Assembly: GCA_030538155.1 (NCBI GenBank)
Contig: JAUNUN010000004.1
Coordinates: 1-64,000, forward strand
Length of the DNA stretch: 64,000 nt
Source: a bacterium
GTDB taxonomy: Bacteria; Desulfobacterota; Desulfobulbia; Desulfobulbales; Desulfobulbaceae
Direction of reading: 5' to 3'
Shown here: positions 37,760 through 47,382 of the stretch, piece after piece
Numbering within the stretch: position 1 is the first letter of the stretch
Layout: each line of letters opens with the position of its first letter
Position numbers and translations under genes: made by a program
Notes under the pieces: generated by a model
Told to the model about the DNA's origin: nothing
Databases searched by the model: none
The model's input: the letters and a program-made list of their open reading frames with translations, nothing else

Positions 37760-38533
37760 ATGGACGAAAAAGCGGCGATCACCGTCAGGGACCTGACCAT
37801 GGCCTACGGCTCTTTTGTGCTCCAGCGAGATCTGAATTTTACGGTGGAGAAAGGGGATATTTTTGTCATCATGGGCGGCAGCGGCTGCGGTAAATCCACC
37901 CTGCTCAAGCACCTGACCGGGCTCAAGGAACCGGCCGCAGGCAGGGTCTTCTACGGCGAAGAGGATTTCTGGCAACTGGATGCCGAGGGCCGCGACCGCA
38001 TCATCCGCAGAAGCGGCATTCTCTACCAGGCAGGCGCCTTGTGGAGTTCCATGACCTTGGCGGAAAATGTGGCCATCCCCATTACCACCTATACCCGGCT
38101 CGACGCTAAATCCGTGCGGGAGCTGGTCTCCTTCAAGCTTTCTTTGGTTGGTCTGGCAGGTTTTGAAGAATTTTACCCGTCGGAGATATCCGGCGGCATG
38201 CGTAAGCGCGCAGCCCTTGCCCGGGCCATTGCCCTGGATCCGGAATTTCTCTTTTTTGACGAACCATCAGCCGGGCTTGACCCTATCAGCGCCCGCAACC
38301 TGGACGACCTTATCCTGGAGCTGAAAGAGAGCCTGGGCGCGACCGTGGTGATCGTCACCCACGAACTGGCCTCCATCTACGCCATTGCCAACAACTCAGT
38401 TTTTCTGGACAGCGAGAGTAAGACCATGCTGGCGAGCGGCGATCCGAAACGCCTGCTCAAGGAAAGCGACAACGACACACTCATCCGCTTCCTCACCAGG
38501 GGGAGCGGCAACAGGGAGATACGAAACATTTGA
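37760..38533 (+). CDS. MlaF-like lipid ABC transporter ATPase
   Basis: A 257-residue ATPase with Walker A GGSGCGKST, signature ISGGMRKRAALARAIAL (characteristic of MlaF/Ttg2A rather than import ATPases), Walker B FLFFDEPSAGLDP and switch VTHELAS. It powers lipid movement through the STAS-MlaE permease. TAGGAGC lies upstream of the ATG. Its stop overlaps the TTG start of mlaD. Confidence 0.94.
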   Translation: MDEKAAITVRDLTMAYGSFVLQRDLNFTVEKGDIFVIMGGSGCGKSTLLKHLTGLKEPAAGRVFYGEEDFWQLDAEGRDRIIRRSGILYQAGALWSSMTLAENVAIPITTYTRLDAKSVRELVSFKLSLVGLAGFEEFYPSEISGGMRKRAALARAIALDPEFLFFDEPSAGLDPISARNLDDLILELKESLGATVVIVTHELASIYAIANNSVFLDSESKTMLASGDPKRLLKESDNDTLIRFLTRGSGNREIRNI

Positions 38534-39531
38534 GCAAAAAAGCCAATCCCACCCTTATCGGCGCCTTTGTCCTCATCGCCCTGGCTGTGACCGTGGCAGC
38601 CATCATGGTCTTGGGCAAATTCAGCTTCAAGGACGATACGGTCCGCTGCGTCGCTTATTTTTCCGGCTCCATGCACGGGCTGGATGTGGGCGCGCCGGTG
38701 GCCTTCCGAGGCGTAGCCATCGGCCGGGTGAGCAGTATCCAGCTCGACTATGACGATGCCCAGGGTACCTTTGTCATTCCGGTCTACATGGATCTGCAAC
38801 AGCAGATTCACCCCGAGGGGGGTCGCAGCCGCGATGCCGATAAGATGCGCGAGAGCCTGGAAGAGTTGATCAACCGCGGCCTCAGGGCACAGATGCGCTC
38901 CAGCAGCCTGCTCACCGGCAAGCAGTATGTAGAACTGTTTTTGAACCCCGGTTCCGAGCCGGTTCTGCACGGTGCGCCGCAATATATTCTGGAAATACCG
39001 ACACTTGCCTCCGGGCTTGACAAAATCACGGAGAAACTGGAAAGTTTGCCGCTTGAAGAAATCCTCAATAAGGTGGCAGTCTCTCTAGACACCCTCAACA
39101 CTGTAATCAGCTCCGAGCGCGCAGGCGCAACAATCGAGTCTCTGACCGCCTCGGTCAAGCAGCTTGAATCCATTCTCACCGGGGTGAACGAAAACCTGCC
39201 GCAGCTGATGGCTGAAATCAACCAGGGTATAACGGATTTTTCCGTGACCATGAAAGAGGCCAGGGGCTTTATCGAGGGCGCACACCAGGAACTCAAGCCG
39301 GCGACTGCCGATCTGCACAAGCTCATGGCCAATTTGCAGACCAGCAGCGACAGACTGAGCGGCACCCTGGCCAACCTCGAACGCCTGACCGCAAGCGACT
39401 CCGATGTCAGCTATCAGCTCCGCGATACCATGCATGAGATGGAACGGGCGGCCGGCTCCGTCCGCGAGCTGACCGACTACCTGCGCCAGAATCCCAACTC
39501 GGTGCTCTTCGGCAAGAGCAAGGAGAAATGA
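38530..39531 (+). CDS. MlaD-family MCE-domain lipid-binding protein
   Basis: A 333-residue protein with one N-terminal membrane anchor (LIGAFVLIALAVTVAAIMVLG) and an MCE domain (VRCVAYFSGSMHGLDVGAPVAFRGVAIGRVSS), then a long helical C-terminal part (about residues 150-320) that probably forms a periplasmic stalk. MCE rings carry lipid between membranes. The TTG start overlaps the mlaF stop codon by 4 bases, so translation is coupled. Confidence 0.92.
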   Translation: MSKKANPTLIGAFVLIALAVTVAAIMVLGKFSFKDDTVRCVAYFSGSMHGLDVGAPVAFRGVAIGRVSSIQLDYDDAQGTFVIPVYMDLQQQIHPEGGRSRDADKMRESLEELINRGLRAQMRSSSLLTGKQYVELFLNPGSEPVLHGAPQYILEIPTLASGLDKITEKLESLPLEEILNKVAVSLDTLNTVISSERAGATIESLTASVKQLESILTGVNENLPQLMAEINQGITDFSVTMKEARGFIEGAHQELKPATADLHKLMANLQTSSDRLSGTLANLERLTASDSDVSYQLRDTMHEMERAAGSVRELTDYLRQNPNSVLFGKSKEK

Positions 39532-40196
39532 TGTCCGGAACTCCTCACGGCCTTTCACGCATACAAAGCGCACTGCTGCAGCCGCTTCTGCCGGCGCTTG
39601 TCCTGCTCATGTCCATCATGCTCAGCGGCTGTATCAGCAAACCAGCGCCCACCACGGTCTATGCGCTGGAGCCCTTGGCAACTTCCAGCCCGGTGATCAG
39701 CAAAGGCATTACCCTTCCGGGCATGATCATGGTGATGCCGGTTCGACTGCCGCCGCATTTGCGGCAAAAAAGCATCGTGGTGGAAGAGGCGGGCGCCGGG
39801 CCGAAGATGCTGGCAGGTCACCTCTGGGCCGGGCCGCTTGATGAGCAGATCAGCGCCAATCTGGTGGCCAGCCTGCAAACCCTGCTGGCAAGCCCCAATG
39901 TGGCGCTCTATCCTGGGCCGCGCTACAGCAGGGCCATGTACCAGGTGGAAACGGAGATTATCCGTTTCAGCGGCGACAGCCGCACCTTTACCCTGCGGGC
40001 GGTCACCACCATCAGCGATCCGAACGAGCGCCGCATGCTCTCCAGAACAGCCTTCACCGAGACGTTTCCCATCGAAGGCGAAGGTTACAGCGCCTATGTG
40101 GCTGCCGCCTCCAAGGTTTTGGCCCATTTAAGCGCAGATATCGCCGCCGCCCTCACAGACCTGCTCAAGCCGGCATCCGGCACAAACAACTCCTGA
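39528..40196 (+). CDS. ABC-associated outer-membrane lipoprotein (PqiC/YmbA-like)
   Basis: A 222-residue lipoprotein with lipobox LSGC (Cys35) followed by SKPAPTTVYALEPL, the opening of the ABC-type transport auxiliary lipoprotein family that accompanies MCE systems. Later parts (MVMPVRLPPHLRQKSIV, WAGPLDEQISANL) fit that family. It presumably anchors the Mla-type bridge at the outer membrane. It overlaps mlaD by 4 bases (ATGA). Confidence 0.88.
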   Translation: MMSGTPHGLSRIQSALLQPLLPALVLLMSIMLSGCISKPAPTTVYALEPLATSSPVISKGITLPGMIMVMPVRLPPHLRQKSIVVEEAGAGPKMLAGHLWAGPLDEQISANLVASLQTLLASPNVALYPGPRYSRAMYQVETEIIRFSGDSRTFTLRAVTTISDPNERRMLSRTAFTETFPIEGEGYSAYVAAASKVLAHLSADIAAALTDLLKPASGTNNS

Positions 40197-40239
40197 GGGC
40201 AAACAACCTCCGCTGACTTTTAAAAAACATAAAAAAACC

Positions 40240-41064
40240 ATGCACCTTCAACTACTCCCTCGTCTGCTTACCGCCACCTTCCTGCTGCTCTTTTTTACCG
40301 GCTGCAGTTCGCTGCCCCTGCCCTTCAGCAAAACCATCAACCCGGACAACCTGCCGAAAACCATTCGGGTGGGGCTGGCTACGGACGCACCGCCGCTCTC
40401 CTACCGAGATAAGAGCAAGGCCGTACGCGGTCTTGATCCACAGCTCGCATCCGGACTCAAAGGCTATACCGATCTCGAGGTGCTCTATGTGCCCCTGCCA
40501 CGCAAGCAACTCTTGGAAGCATTGAAAAACAACCAGGTGGATGTAGTGATGGCGGGCTTAAACGCATCTGAGGCCAAACGTCAGGGCCTGGCCGCCACCA
40601 AGGGGTATCTGCAGACCGGGCTTGCACCGCTGATGCTTTTAGGCGAGCAGAAACGGCTGGCAGGCGCTGATGGACTTAAGGCGGCAGATCTGCGCATCGG
40701 CACGGTGCTGGGCAGTTCAGGGCCTGCCTATGTGCGTTCACACAAGATAAAGGGCACGCACCAGATTTTCGCCTCCATGCAGGCCGGGGTGGACGCCCTC
40801 TTGCGCAAACGCATCGATGTGCTCATCCACGACATGCCCGCGATCTTCCACTACGCCTCCCTGCATATCGAGCAGGGGCTGACGCCCGGTACCACTCCGC
40901 TTACCAGGGAAGAGATTGTCTGGGCACTGCGGTCCGAAGATAGAGATCTGCGCCTGCTTATGGATGCCTACCTGCAGGGGAAAAATGAGGACGGCTCCCT
41001 GGCCGCCCTCATTACCCGCTCCCTGCCCTTTTACAGTGAAACCGATCTGTTCTCGGAAAAATAG
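40240..41064 (+). CDS. Solute-binding lipoprotein (SBP family 3)
   Basis: A 274-residue periplasmic binding protein anchored as a lipoprotein (FFTGC, Cys22). Family-3 features: PKTIRVGLATDAPPLSYRDKSKAVRGLDPQLA, NNQVDVVMAGLNASEAKRQ, and the second-lobe ADLRIGTVLGSSG. No permease or ATPase accompanies it; it follows the Mla-type operon after 43 bases with no clear ribosome site. It could feed a distant importer or act as a sensor. Convergent with mltG 9 bases later. Confidence 0.85.
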   Translation: MHLQLLPRLLTATFLLLFFTGCSSLPLPFSKTINPDNLPKTIRVGLATDAPPLSYRDKSKAVRGLDPQLASGLKGYTDLEVLYVPLPRKQLLEALKNNQVDVVMAGLNASEAKRQGLAATKGYLQTGLAPLMLLGEQKRLAGADGLKAADLRIGTVLGSSGPAYVRSHKIKGTHQIFASMQAGVDALLRKRIDVLIHDMPAIFHYASLHIEQGLTPGTTPLTREEIVWALRSEDRDLRLLMDAYLQGKNEDGSLAALITRSLPFYSETDLFSEK

Positions 41065-41073
41065 CGGCGACAA

Positions 41074-42210
41074 TCACTGCAGCGCACCCTGTCCGGCTTG
41101 TTCTGATGCGGGTGCAGGTGAAGATGGAGGCGGCACTGCGGATGCCGGTGGCTGGTCAGCCGGGTTAGGTGCTGCCTTGGTCTGAGTCTGAGTCTGCGGC
41201 TTCTTGCCCCCGCGCTGGTAGAGTTGCACTGCCCGATTGTGCTCGGCTAGGGTTTTCGAGAAGACGTGTGAGCCGTCATTTCTGGAGACAAAGTAGAGGG
41301 CATCCGAACTTGCCGGTTTGAGCACCGCCTCAAGGGCCGCCCTGCCCGGACTGCAGATAGGCCCCGGCGGCAGGCCGGGGATCACGTAGGTATTGTGACT
41401 GCTGGGAGCACGCAAGTCGGATTTGCGCAGATTGCCGCTAAAGCGCTCTCCCATGCCGTAGATGACCGTGGGGTCTGATTGCAACGGCATGCCCAGCTTG
41501 AGCCGGTTGAGGAAGACCCGTGCAATGAGCGGCCGCTCCACAGCCTGGCCGGTTTCCTTTTCCACCACCGAGGCCAAGGTCAGCACCTCGTGCCGGCTGA
41601 GATCTGTTACGGCACTGTCCAATGAAGCCCACACCCTCTGAAAGCTCCGTACCATCCGGCGGATCAACTCCTCTTCGCCCATGCCCCGCACCATGAGATA
41701 GGTATCCGGAAACAGATAGCCTTCAAGGCTTGCTGTTTCGAGCTTCAGGCTGCGGATAAAGGCCGGATCACGCGCCAGACGCAGAAACTCGGCGGAATCC
41801 ACCCAGCCGCCCCGGGCAAAGACTGCGGCAATCTCCTCCAGCTTAAGCCCCTCGACAATGGTCACCGGATGGCGCAACACCTCGCCTCGGACAATCTTCT
41901 CCAAAACCTGCGGCGGGGTCAGGCCGGGGGCAAAACTGTACTCACCGGCCTGCAGCCTTGGCCCCAAGCCGCTTAGGCGCAGATAGACCAGGTAGCGGAC
42001 ATCGTTTTGCAGTACCCTCTTTTCCGCCAGCAGGGCACCTATCCGGCGCACACCCGCGCCCTTGGGAATGAGCACAGTGGTTTCTGCCAAAAGCGGCGCA
42101 GGGGTACGGCAGTAGTGCCGGAACCACAACCCTGCAATGGCGGCTGCACCGGCCACGAGGATGAGGGCTCCTGCCAGCAGACGAAGCCATATTTTTTTAG
42201 ATACGAGCAT
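41074..42210 (-). CDS. mltG: MltG, endolytic murein transglycosylase
   Basis: Inner-membrane lytic transglycosylase that trims nascent glycan strands. An N-terminal membrane helix (WLRLLAGALILVAGAAAIAGLWF) precedes a LysM-like region and the YceG domain with the catalytic glutamate in LTLASVVEKETG, then LQSDPTVIYG and NTYVIPGLPPGPICSPG. The last 45 residues are a Q/T/P/A-rich tail. The ATG at 42210 is preferred over a TTG at 42219, which would sit against the GAGG site. The lon terminator's T run ends directly at that ribosome site. Confidence 0.93.
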   Translation of the reverse strand: MLVSKKIWLRLLAGALILVAGAAAIAGLWFRHYCRTPAPLLAETTVLIPKGAGVRRIGALLAEKRVLQNDVRYLVYLRLSGLGPRLQAGEYSFAPGLTPPQVLEKIVRGEVLRHPVTIVEGLKLEEIAAVFARGGWVDSAEFLRLARDPAFIRSLKLETASLEGYLFPDTYLMVRGMGEEELIRRMVRSFQRVWASLDSAVTDLSRHEVLTLASVVEKETGQAVERPLIARVFLNRLKLGMPLQSDPTVIYGMGERFSGNLRKSDLRAPSSHNTYVIPGLPPGPICSPGRAALEAVLKPASSDALYFVSRNDGSHVFSKTLAEHNRAVQLYQRGGKKPQTQTQTKAAPNPADQPPASAVPPPSSPAPASEQAGQGALQ

Positions 42211-42225
42211 GCCCAGCAAGACCTC

Positions 42226-42266
42226 AAAAAAAGGCTCCCTGTACCAAAGCTATGGAACAGGGAGCC
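42226..42266 (-). terminator. Strong rho-independent terminator of lon
   Basis: GGCTCCCTGT (42233-42242) and ACAGGGAGCC (42257-42266) form a perfect 10-bp stem with a 14-base loop; on the minus strand it runs straight into seven T residues (42232-42226). It lies 39 bases beyond the lon stop codon and directly abuts the mltG ribosome-binding site. Confidence 0.9.
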
Positions 42267-42304
42267 ATATAATGAATGAGTGAATGAGTGTATTATACCG
42301 GCCT

Positions 42305-44755
42305 TCAATCAGGCGCTTTTTCCTGAACGCCGCCCGTCTTAGCCGGGCGCTTCTTGCGCGGCGGTTCCGGGCTTGTGCCCAGGGCATGGGCAATGACCTC
42401 GTCCATGTGCCGCACCGGGTGGAAGGTTATTTTCTTGCGCAGTTCTTCCGGAATCTCCACCAGATCCTTCTGATTGTCCTCGGGAATGAGAATGGTGGTG
42501 ATGCCGGCCCGCAATGCCGCCAAGGACTTGTCCTTGAGGCCACCGATGGGCAGCACCCGGCCGCGCAGGGTCACCTCGCCGGTCATGGCCAGGCTGCTTT
42601 TCACCGCCTTGCCGCTGATGGCGGAGAAGAGCGCCGTGGTCATGGTGATGCCGGCAGAAGGCCCGTCCTTGGGAATGGCGCCTGCAGGCACGTGGATATG
42701 GATATCCACACTGTCGAAATAATCCTCGGCCACACCGAGGGATGCGGCCCGGCTGCGGCAATAACTCAGGGCTGCCTGGGCCGATTCCTTCATCACCTCA
42801 CCCAGTTGGCCGGTAAGCAGAAGCTTGCCCTTGCCCGGTAAAATGGAGGTCTCGATCTGGAGCAGTTCGCCGCCCACCTCGGTCCAAGCAAGACCAACGA
42901 CCAAGCCGGGTTGCCCACTGGTATCCACCTCGCTTTCCGGCAGGAACTTGGGCGGACCCAGGTATTTTTCCAGCATCTTGTCTGAAACCACGTAAGGTCC
43001 CTTGCCGCCCTCAGCCACGCGCCGGGCAATCTTACGGCAGACCTTGCCAAGTGCCCGTTCCAGATTACGCACCCCGGCCTCGTGGGTGTACTCACGGATA
43101 ATACGCTGCAGGATGCTGTCTTCAAGCCGCACCTGGCTCGGCCGAATGCCCGAGGCCTCGACCTGACGAGGCAAGAGGTATTTGCGGGCAATAGCCATCT
43201 TCTCTTCCAGGGTATACCCGGAGAGTTGAATCACCTCCATGCGGTCTAGAAGCGGGCCCGGAATGGTGTCGGAACGATTGGCCGTGGTGATAAACATCAC
43301 CTTTGAGAGGTCAAAGGGCAGGTTCATGTAGTGATCCGAAAAGGTGCCGTTCTGTTCCGGATCCAACACTTCCAAAAGGGCCGAAGAGGGATCGCCGCGA
43401 TAGTCCTCGCCCACCTTATCGATTTCATCCAGCATGAAGACCGGATTATTGGTCTCCACCGTTTTCAAACCCTGGAGGATGCGGCCCGGCATGGCCCCGA
43501 TATAGGTGCGGCGGTGGCCGCGGATTTCCGCCTCGTCGCGCATGCCGCCCAGGGAAAGGCGGTAAAACTTGCGACCCATGGCGCGGGCAATGGCCTGGCC
43601 AAGCGAAGTTTTACCCACACCCGGCGGGCCCACAAAGCAGATGATCGGCCCCTTGGTGTTCTGGTTGAGCTTGCGCACTGCCAAAAATTCGAGGATGCGA
43701 TCCTTGATTTCCTCCAGACCGTGGTGATCTTCATCCAGCACCTGTGCCGCCACCTTGAGATCCAGCATGTCTTCGGAAGACTGCTTCCAGGGCAGGTCCA
43801 GAAACCAGTCGATATAGGTGCGGATGATGTTGGCCTCGGATGCATCCGGGTGCATCATTTCCAGGCGCTTGAGCTGCTTTCTCGCCTCTTTCTTGGCGTA
43901 TTTCGGCATCCGTTTCTTGCGCAGTTGCCGCGCCAGTTCCTCGATTTCCTGGGAATAGCCGTCATCATCGCCCAACTCCCGGCGCAGGGCCTGAATCTGC
44001 TCGCGCAGGAAGTACTCGCGCTGGCTGCGCGACATCTCTTCTTTGGCATCCGACTGGATCTTGGCCTGAACTGTAGAAACTTCCAGCTCCTTGTTGAGCA
44101 GTTCAGCCACCAGTTCCAGCCGTTCAAGCGGATCGATCGTCTCAAGAATCCTTTGTGATTCCGAGGCCTTAAGACGCAGATTTGAGCCAACCAGATCGGC
44201 CAGACGGCCCGACTCCTCGATGTTGTTGATGATCATCATCAGATCAGCGGAGAGGTGCCCGCGTAAAGACATGATCTTTTCCATCTGCTCGCGCACCGTG
44301 CGCATGAGCGCCTCGGTCTTGACGGAAATGTCCCCTGCCTCGGGCTCTTCGATCAGATCAAGCTCCACCCGGTAAGAGGGTCGTTCCTGCAGCACTTTAC
44401 GGATGCGCGCCTTGGACAGGGCCTGCACCAGCACCTTGAGGCGGCCATCGGGCAGTTTGAGGGTGCGCATGATCATAGCCACCATGCCTACCTCGTAAAG
44501 GTCATCGCTGCGCGGATCATCCTGGGTTGGGTCTTTCTGGGTCACCAGCATGAGCAGCTTCTGCCCGGCCAAGGCCTCGTTCACCGCCTCAACCGAACTG
44601 GAACGTCCCACAAAAAGCGGAATGATCATGTAGTTGAAGACAACCACATCCCGCACCGCCATCAGGGGCAGCACCTCTGGTATTTCGAGGTCCTGCGGCG
44701 CTTCTCCTATCTCAGCCGGGTTGTGCAACCGGCTATCATCAAAATCCACACGCAT
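42305..44755 (-). CDS. lon: Lon ATP-dependent protease
   Basis: An 816-residue AAA+ protease that degrades misfolded and regulatory proteins in the cytoplasm. It has the N-terminal LON substrate domain ([23 protein letters not shown]), AAA+ module ([23 protein letters not shown]) and a C-terminal serine-lysine protease domain: Ser700 in [11 protein letters not shown] and Lys743 in GGLKDK, 43 residues apart as in E. coli Lon. The C-terminus carries a basic tail. A strong terminator follows. Confidence 0.97.
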   Translation of the reverse strand: MRVDFDDSRLHNPAEIGEAPQDLEIPEVLPLMAVRDVVVFNYMIIPLFVGRSSSVEAVNEALAGQKLLMLVTQKDPTQDDPRSDDLYEVGMVAMIMRTLKLPDGRLKVLVQALSKARIRKVLQERPSYRVELDLIEEPEAGDISVKTEALMRTVREQMEKIMSLRGHLSADLMMIINNIEESGRLADLVGSNLRLKASESQRILETIDPLERLELVAELLNKELEVSTVQAKIQSDAKEEMSRSQREYFLREQIQALRRELGDDDGYSQEIEELARQLRKKRMPKYAKKEARKQLKRLEMMHPDASEANIIRTYIDWFLDLPWKQSSEDMLDLKVAAQVLDEDHHGLEEIKDRILEFLAVRKLNQNTKGPIICFVGPPGVGKTSLGQAIARAMGRKFYRLSLGGMRDEAEIRGHRRTYIGAMPGRILQGLKTVETNNPVFMLDEIDKVGEDYRGDPSSALLEVLDPEQNGTFSDHYMNLPFDLSKVMFITTANRSDTIPGPLLDRMEVIQLSGYTLEEKMAIARKYLLPRQVEASGIRPSQVRLEDSILQRIIREYTHEAGVRNLERALGKVCRKIARRVAEGGKGPYVVSDKMLEKYLGPPKFLPESEVDTSGQPGLVVGLAWTEVGGELLQIETSILPGKGKLLLTGQLGEVMKESAQAALSYCRSRAASLGVAEDYFDSVDIHIHVPAGAIPKDGPSAGITMTTALFSAISGKAVKSSLAMTGEVTLRGRVLPIGGLKDKSLAALRAGITTILIPEDNQKDLVEIPEELRKKITFHPVRHMDEVIAHALGTSPEPPRKKRPAKTGGVQEKAPD

Positions 44756-44944
44756 CTCCTTGGTGCTGATTCAGCACGCGCTTCCATCTCAGGCAAAAAA
44801 CTGTTAAAAATATTCGGACAAAGGTAAACATACCATACCCGAAGTCAAGCAAAGGGACCGGCGGCAGCCGCGCTTTTTGCTTGTAGTCCGCACCGGGCCA
44901 CACTATCGTGCGACCGCAGCAGCCGGTATCTCAGTATCTATCTC

Positions 44945-44964
44945 ACTATCTTATACTATCTTAT
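44945..44964 (+). repeat. Two-copy 10-bp tandem repeat abutting a start codon
   Basis: ACTATCTTAT occurs twice head to tail, then AT and the ATG at 44967. Looser copies of TATCT extend back to about 44927. The second copy contains or abuts a -10-like TATACT (44952-44957). Copy-number change would alter the spacing between promoter and start. Confidence 0.8.
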
Positions 44965-44966
44965 AT

Positions 44967-45779
44967 ATGGAGGCCCCATTGCTCAGCCCAGCGACCTATT
45001 TCGATCTCAGCGCGTGCAGCCATGCCGCCCTGTTTCATGGATGCAGCCATGTATGGCAGGCGCTCTCAGGGCTGAAGGACTATGTCCGCAACGAACTCCG
45101 GCAAGAAGGCCTGATCCTGCCCAAGGGTTCGGGCATCCCCTTAAGCGGCCACCTTGTTGTCCATGCAGGCCGTATACTCGCAGGCGATGAGTGGGAAATC
45201 AGCTCCGGCAGCATTGCCAGGGGCGAACTCACGGTTGAAGGTAAAGAAGGCGTGCTTCAAGGCGCATCGGTCATCATGGCCGGAGCCGTGCTCATGGGTG
45301 AGGGCATCCGCATCGGCAAGGGCGTTTTGGTGGAACCGGGCGCGCTCATCAAGGGCCCTGCCCTGATCGGCGACTTGAGCGAAATCCGCCAGACCGCCTA
45401 CTTGCGCGGCTACTGCGTCATCGGCAGGCGCGCGGTGGTCGGCCATGCTACCGAGGTCAAGCATTCGGTTTTTCTGGACGATGCCAAGGCCGGGCACTTT
45501 GCCTACCTGGGCGATTCAATCTTGGGCCACGACGTCAATCTGGGCGCAGGCACCAAGTGCGCCAACCTGCGTTTTCTTCCCGGCAATGTCATGGTGGATA
45601 CAGCAAACGGTCGGGTGGACAGCGGCCTGCGCAAGTTCGGCGCCATCCTGGGCGACCGGGTGCAGACCGGCTGCAACTCCGTCACCAACCCCGGCACGGT
45701 GATGGGGCCGAATTGCCTATTGATGCCGAATGCTACCGCAGCATCTGGAGTACATCCTGCCAAAAGCCTGCTGCGCTAG
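44967..45779 (+). CDS. Left-handed beta-helix acyltransferase-like protein
   Basis: A protein of about 270 residues built on hexapeptide repeats (GEGIRIGKGVLVEPGALIKGPALIG..; GRRAVVGHATEVKHSVFLDD; LGHDVNLGAGTKCANLRF), resembling the C-terminal acetyltransferase half of GlmU-type sugar-phosphate enzymes, without the pyrophosphorylase half. The conserved histidine of such transferases could be in GHATEVKHS. There is no ribosome site; a -10-like TATACT lies 9 bases upstream, suggesting a nearly leaderless mRNA, or else a start further upstream. It overlaps the convergent membrane-protein gene by 47 bases. Confidence 0.85.
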   Translation: MEAPLLSPATYFDLSACSHAALFHGCSHVWQALSGLKDYVRNELRQEGLILPKGSGIPLSGHLVVHAGRILAGDEWEISSGSIARGELTVEGKEGVLQGASVIMAGAVLMGEGIRIGKGVLVEPGALIKGPALIGDLSEIRQTAYLRGYCVIGRRAVVGHATEVKHSVFLDDAKAGHFAYLGDSILGHDVNLGAGTKCANLRFLPGNVMVDTANGRVDSGLRKFGAILGDRVQTGCNSVTNPGTVMGPNCLLMPNATAASGVHPAKSLLR

Positions 45780-46110
45780 TTGCGCCTTCCTTGTAGGGAT
45801 CGCCGCCGCCGTGCTCGTAAAGGGCGAAGAAAAAGGCAAAGAGGATCCCCATGGTAAAGAAGATACGCAGGATGCGCGTCCAGTGCGGTCGTACCCGTTC
45901 ACGGCTTATACGGCGGTACAGGTACAGGAGCAGATAGGTAAAACCGATGGCGTAGGGCGCGGTCAGAAGCATCTGGGCCAGGGTGCCGGAAAAGATGGCC
46001 GCACTGTTCGCGCCCAAACGCAGATGAAAAAGCACATAGGCCAGCCCGGTAAGTACGAGCACAACCGTGTTGCGCAGTGATGTTTCTTGCTTGCCGCTCT
46101 CTTGCGCCAT
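45733..46110 (-). CDS. Small membrane protein of unknown function
   Basis: A 125-residue protein with about three membrane segments (TVVLVLTGLAYVLFHLRL, LLTAPYAIGFTYLLLYLY, ILRIFFTMGILFAFFFALY) and a short charged tail. I recognise no family. It is transcribed divergently from the 46130 gene, only 19 bases apart, and converges with the beta-helix gene, overlapping it at the 3' end by 47 bases. No clear ribosome site precedes the ATG. Confidence 0.65.
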   Translation of the reverse strand: MAQESGKQETSLRNTVVLVLTGLAYVLFHLRLGANSAAIFSGTLAQMLLTAPYAIGFTYLLLYLYRRISRERVRPHWTRILRIFFTMGILFAFFFALYEHGGGDPYKEGATSAAGFWQDVLQMLR

Positions 46111-46129
46111 AACGAATCAGGAGTGTGAT

Positions 46130-47296
46130 ATGTTGCCCGCAGCCTGCATAGTCCCGGAAAGCTCCGCCAGGCCCGGCTGGGTCTTTCCCCTTGTAGCGCT
46201 TTTCTCGCCCCTTGTCTATCTCTGCCCGGTGCCGGAAATAAGCCCCCAAGAGACGGGGCCGGTCGGCCTTGTCCAGGATGGACGGCTTATAGCCCTGTGT
46301 CCGCCCATGCCGACAGCCGCAGCGGAAAAGCTGCGCCACCTTGCCCGCTCGCTTGCAGGCAGCGGAGCAGTGCAACACGGCGAGCAGCTCAAGCAACTCA
46401 TTCTGGAGAGCCTGAGCACAGAGAGCAACCAGGAGGCGCAGGAGGCAAGCTCCGCCCTGCGCCGGCAGTTGCGCACAGGAATTCAAAACAGCGCAGGCGG
46501 TGCAGACACTGCGCCAGAGGCCGGTCTGCTCTGGCAGGAACGGCTGCTCCTGCTTTTGGCCGACCGGGCCGAACGCGAACAGGAGGAGCTGGCAGCCGCC
46601 ATAAGCCGCATCAGCAGGCAGCACCAGGAGCTTCTTTCCTCATTGAGCGACAAGGGAGACAGCCCGGAAGATGTGCTGCAAGGTCTGGTGCCGCCGGAAG
46701 CTCTCACCAGCCATACTACCTGGCAGCCCAAACGCCTGCAGGCCTGGGTCCGCCTCCTGGTCCAAACCACCTTGCCCCGACAGGATATGTGGTATATCAC
46801 CCGGCAAAAGGGCCTTGCGGAACAAATAATGGAGCAGCACCAGCTCTGCGCGCAGGGAGAGACTCAACAGGCCTGCCAGGCCTATCACTTACCCGATCTG
46901 TTGCTGCCGGCCTGCCCGCAGGAGGAAAACTCGGAGCGCCCAGTCCTTCTTGTTTCCCTGGAGCAGGATTGCCCTGATTTACTGGCCGCCTTCTCGGGGC
47001 TGCAAGCCCTTGCCCTTGGTGCAACAGCGGACGAGTTGCCGGAGGCGGCCAAGCGCTTTGCCGAAGCCGCAGCGGTCTGGAACGCCATGGTCTCTGCGGC
47101 AACTCCAGCAGTTCCAGCAACTGCAGCACATTCCGGCCTCTCACGCCTGCAACTCAGCATTCTGCCGGGTGCGAGCTTCTTGCAGCGGCTGCAGAACAGC
47201 CTTGCCTGCCCCCCTGCATCAGCAAAGGATGCAAGCAGCGTTACAGATACAGGCCAAGGCCTCTGCCTCTTTGGCCTGATGCTGAGCGACGCTTAG
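46130..47296 (+). CDS. Hypothetical protein, helical middle region
   Basis: A protein of 388 residues that I do not recognise. The ATG at 46130 has CAGGAG 6 bases upstream; a longer frame from 46067 is discounted. Residues 70-165 are alanine/glutamine/glutamate-rich and strongly helical, with possible coiled coil (AEREQEELAAAISRISRQHQELLSSL). No signal peptide, membrane segment or catalytic motif is apparent. The C-terminal half is rich in A, L, Q and short repeats such as ATPAVPATAA. Shared promoter region with the divergent membrane protein. Confidence 0.7.
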   Translation: MLPAACIVPESSARPGWVFPLVALFSPLVYLCPVPEISPQETGPVGLVQDGRLIALCPPMPTAAAEKLRHLARSLAGSGAVQHGEQLKQLILESLSTESNQEAQEASSALRRQLRTGIQNSAGGADTAPEAGLLWQERLLLLLADRAEREQEELAAAISRISRQHQELLSSLSDKGDSPEDVLQGLVPPEALTSHTTWQPKRLQAWVRLLVQTTLPRQDMWYITRQKGLAEQIMEQHQLCAQGETQQACQAYHLPDLLLPACPQEENSERPVLLVSLEQDCPDLLAAFSGLQALALGATADELPEAAKRFAEAAAVWNAMVSAATPAVPATAAHSGLSRLQLSILPGASFLQRLQNSLACPPASAKDASSVTDTGQGLCLFGLMLSDA

Positions 47297-47339
47297 CAAT
47301 TCCAGGCCGGATCAAAGATGGTATCAAGGAGGCGAGGTA

Positions 47340-47382
47340 AATGCGATGCAGGCGTGCATCGAGGTACGTCCTGCATCGCATT
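47340..47382. repeat. Perfect 13-bp inverted repeat between convergent genes
   Basis: AATGCGATGCAGG (47340-47352) is exactly complementary to CCTGCATCGCATT (47370-47382), with a 17-base loop whose CGT/ACG edges can extend the stem. No T run follows on either strand. It lies between the end of the hypothetical gene (47296) and the end of the stress-protein gene (47451). Confidence 0.85.

Noticed and set aside
42271-42290. Imperfect AATGAGTG repeats near the lon stop codon
   Set aside because: Only two copies in a short AT-rich gap; judged as chance.
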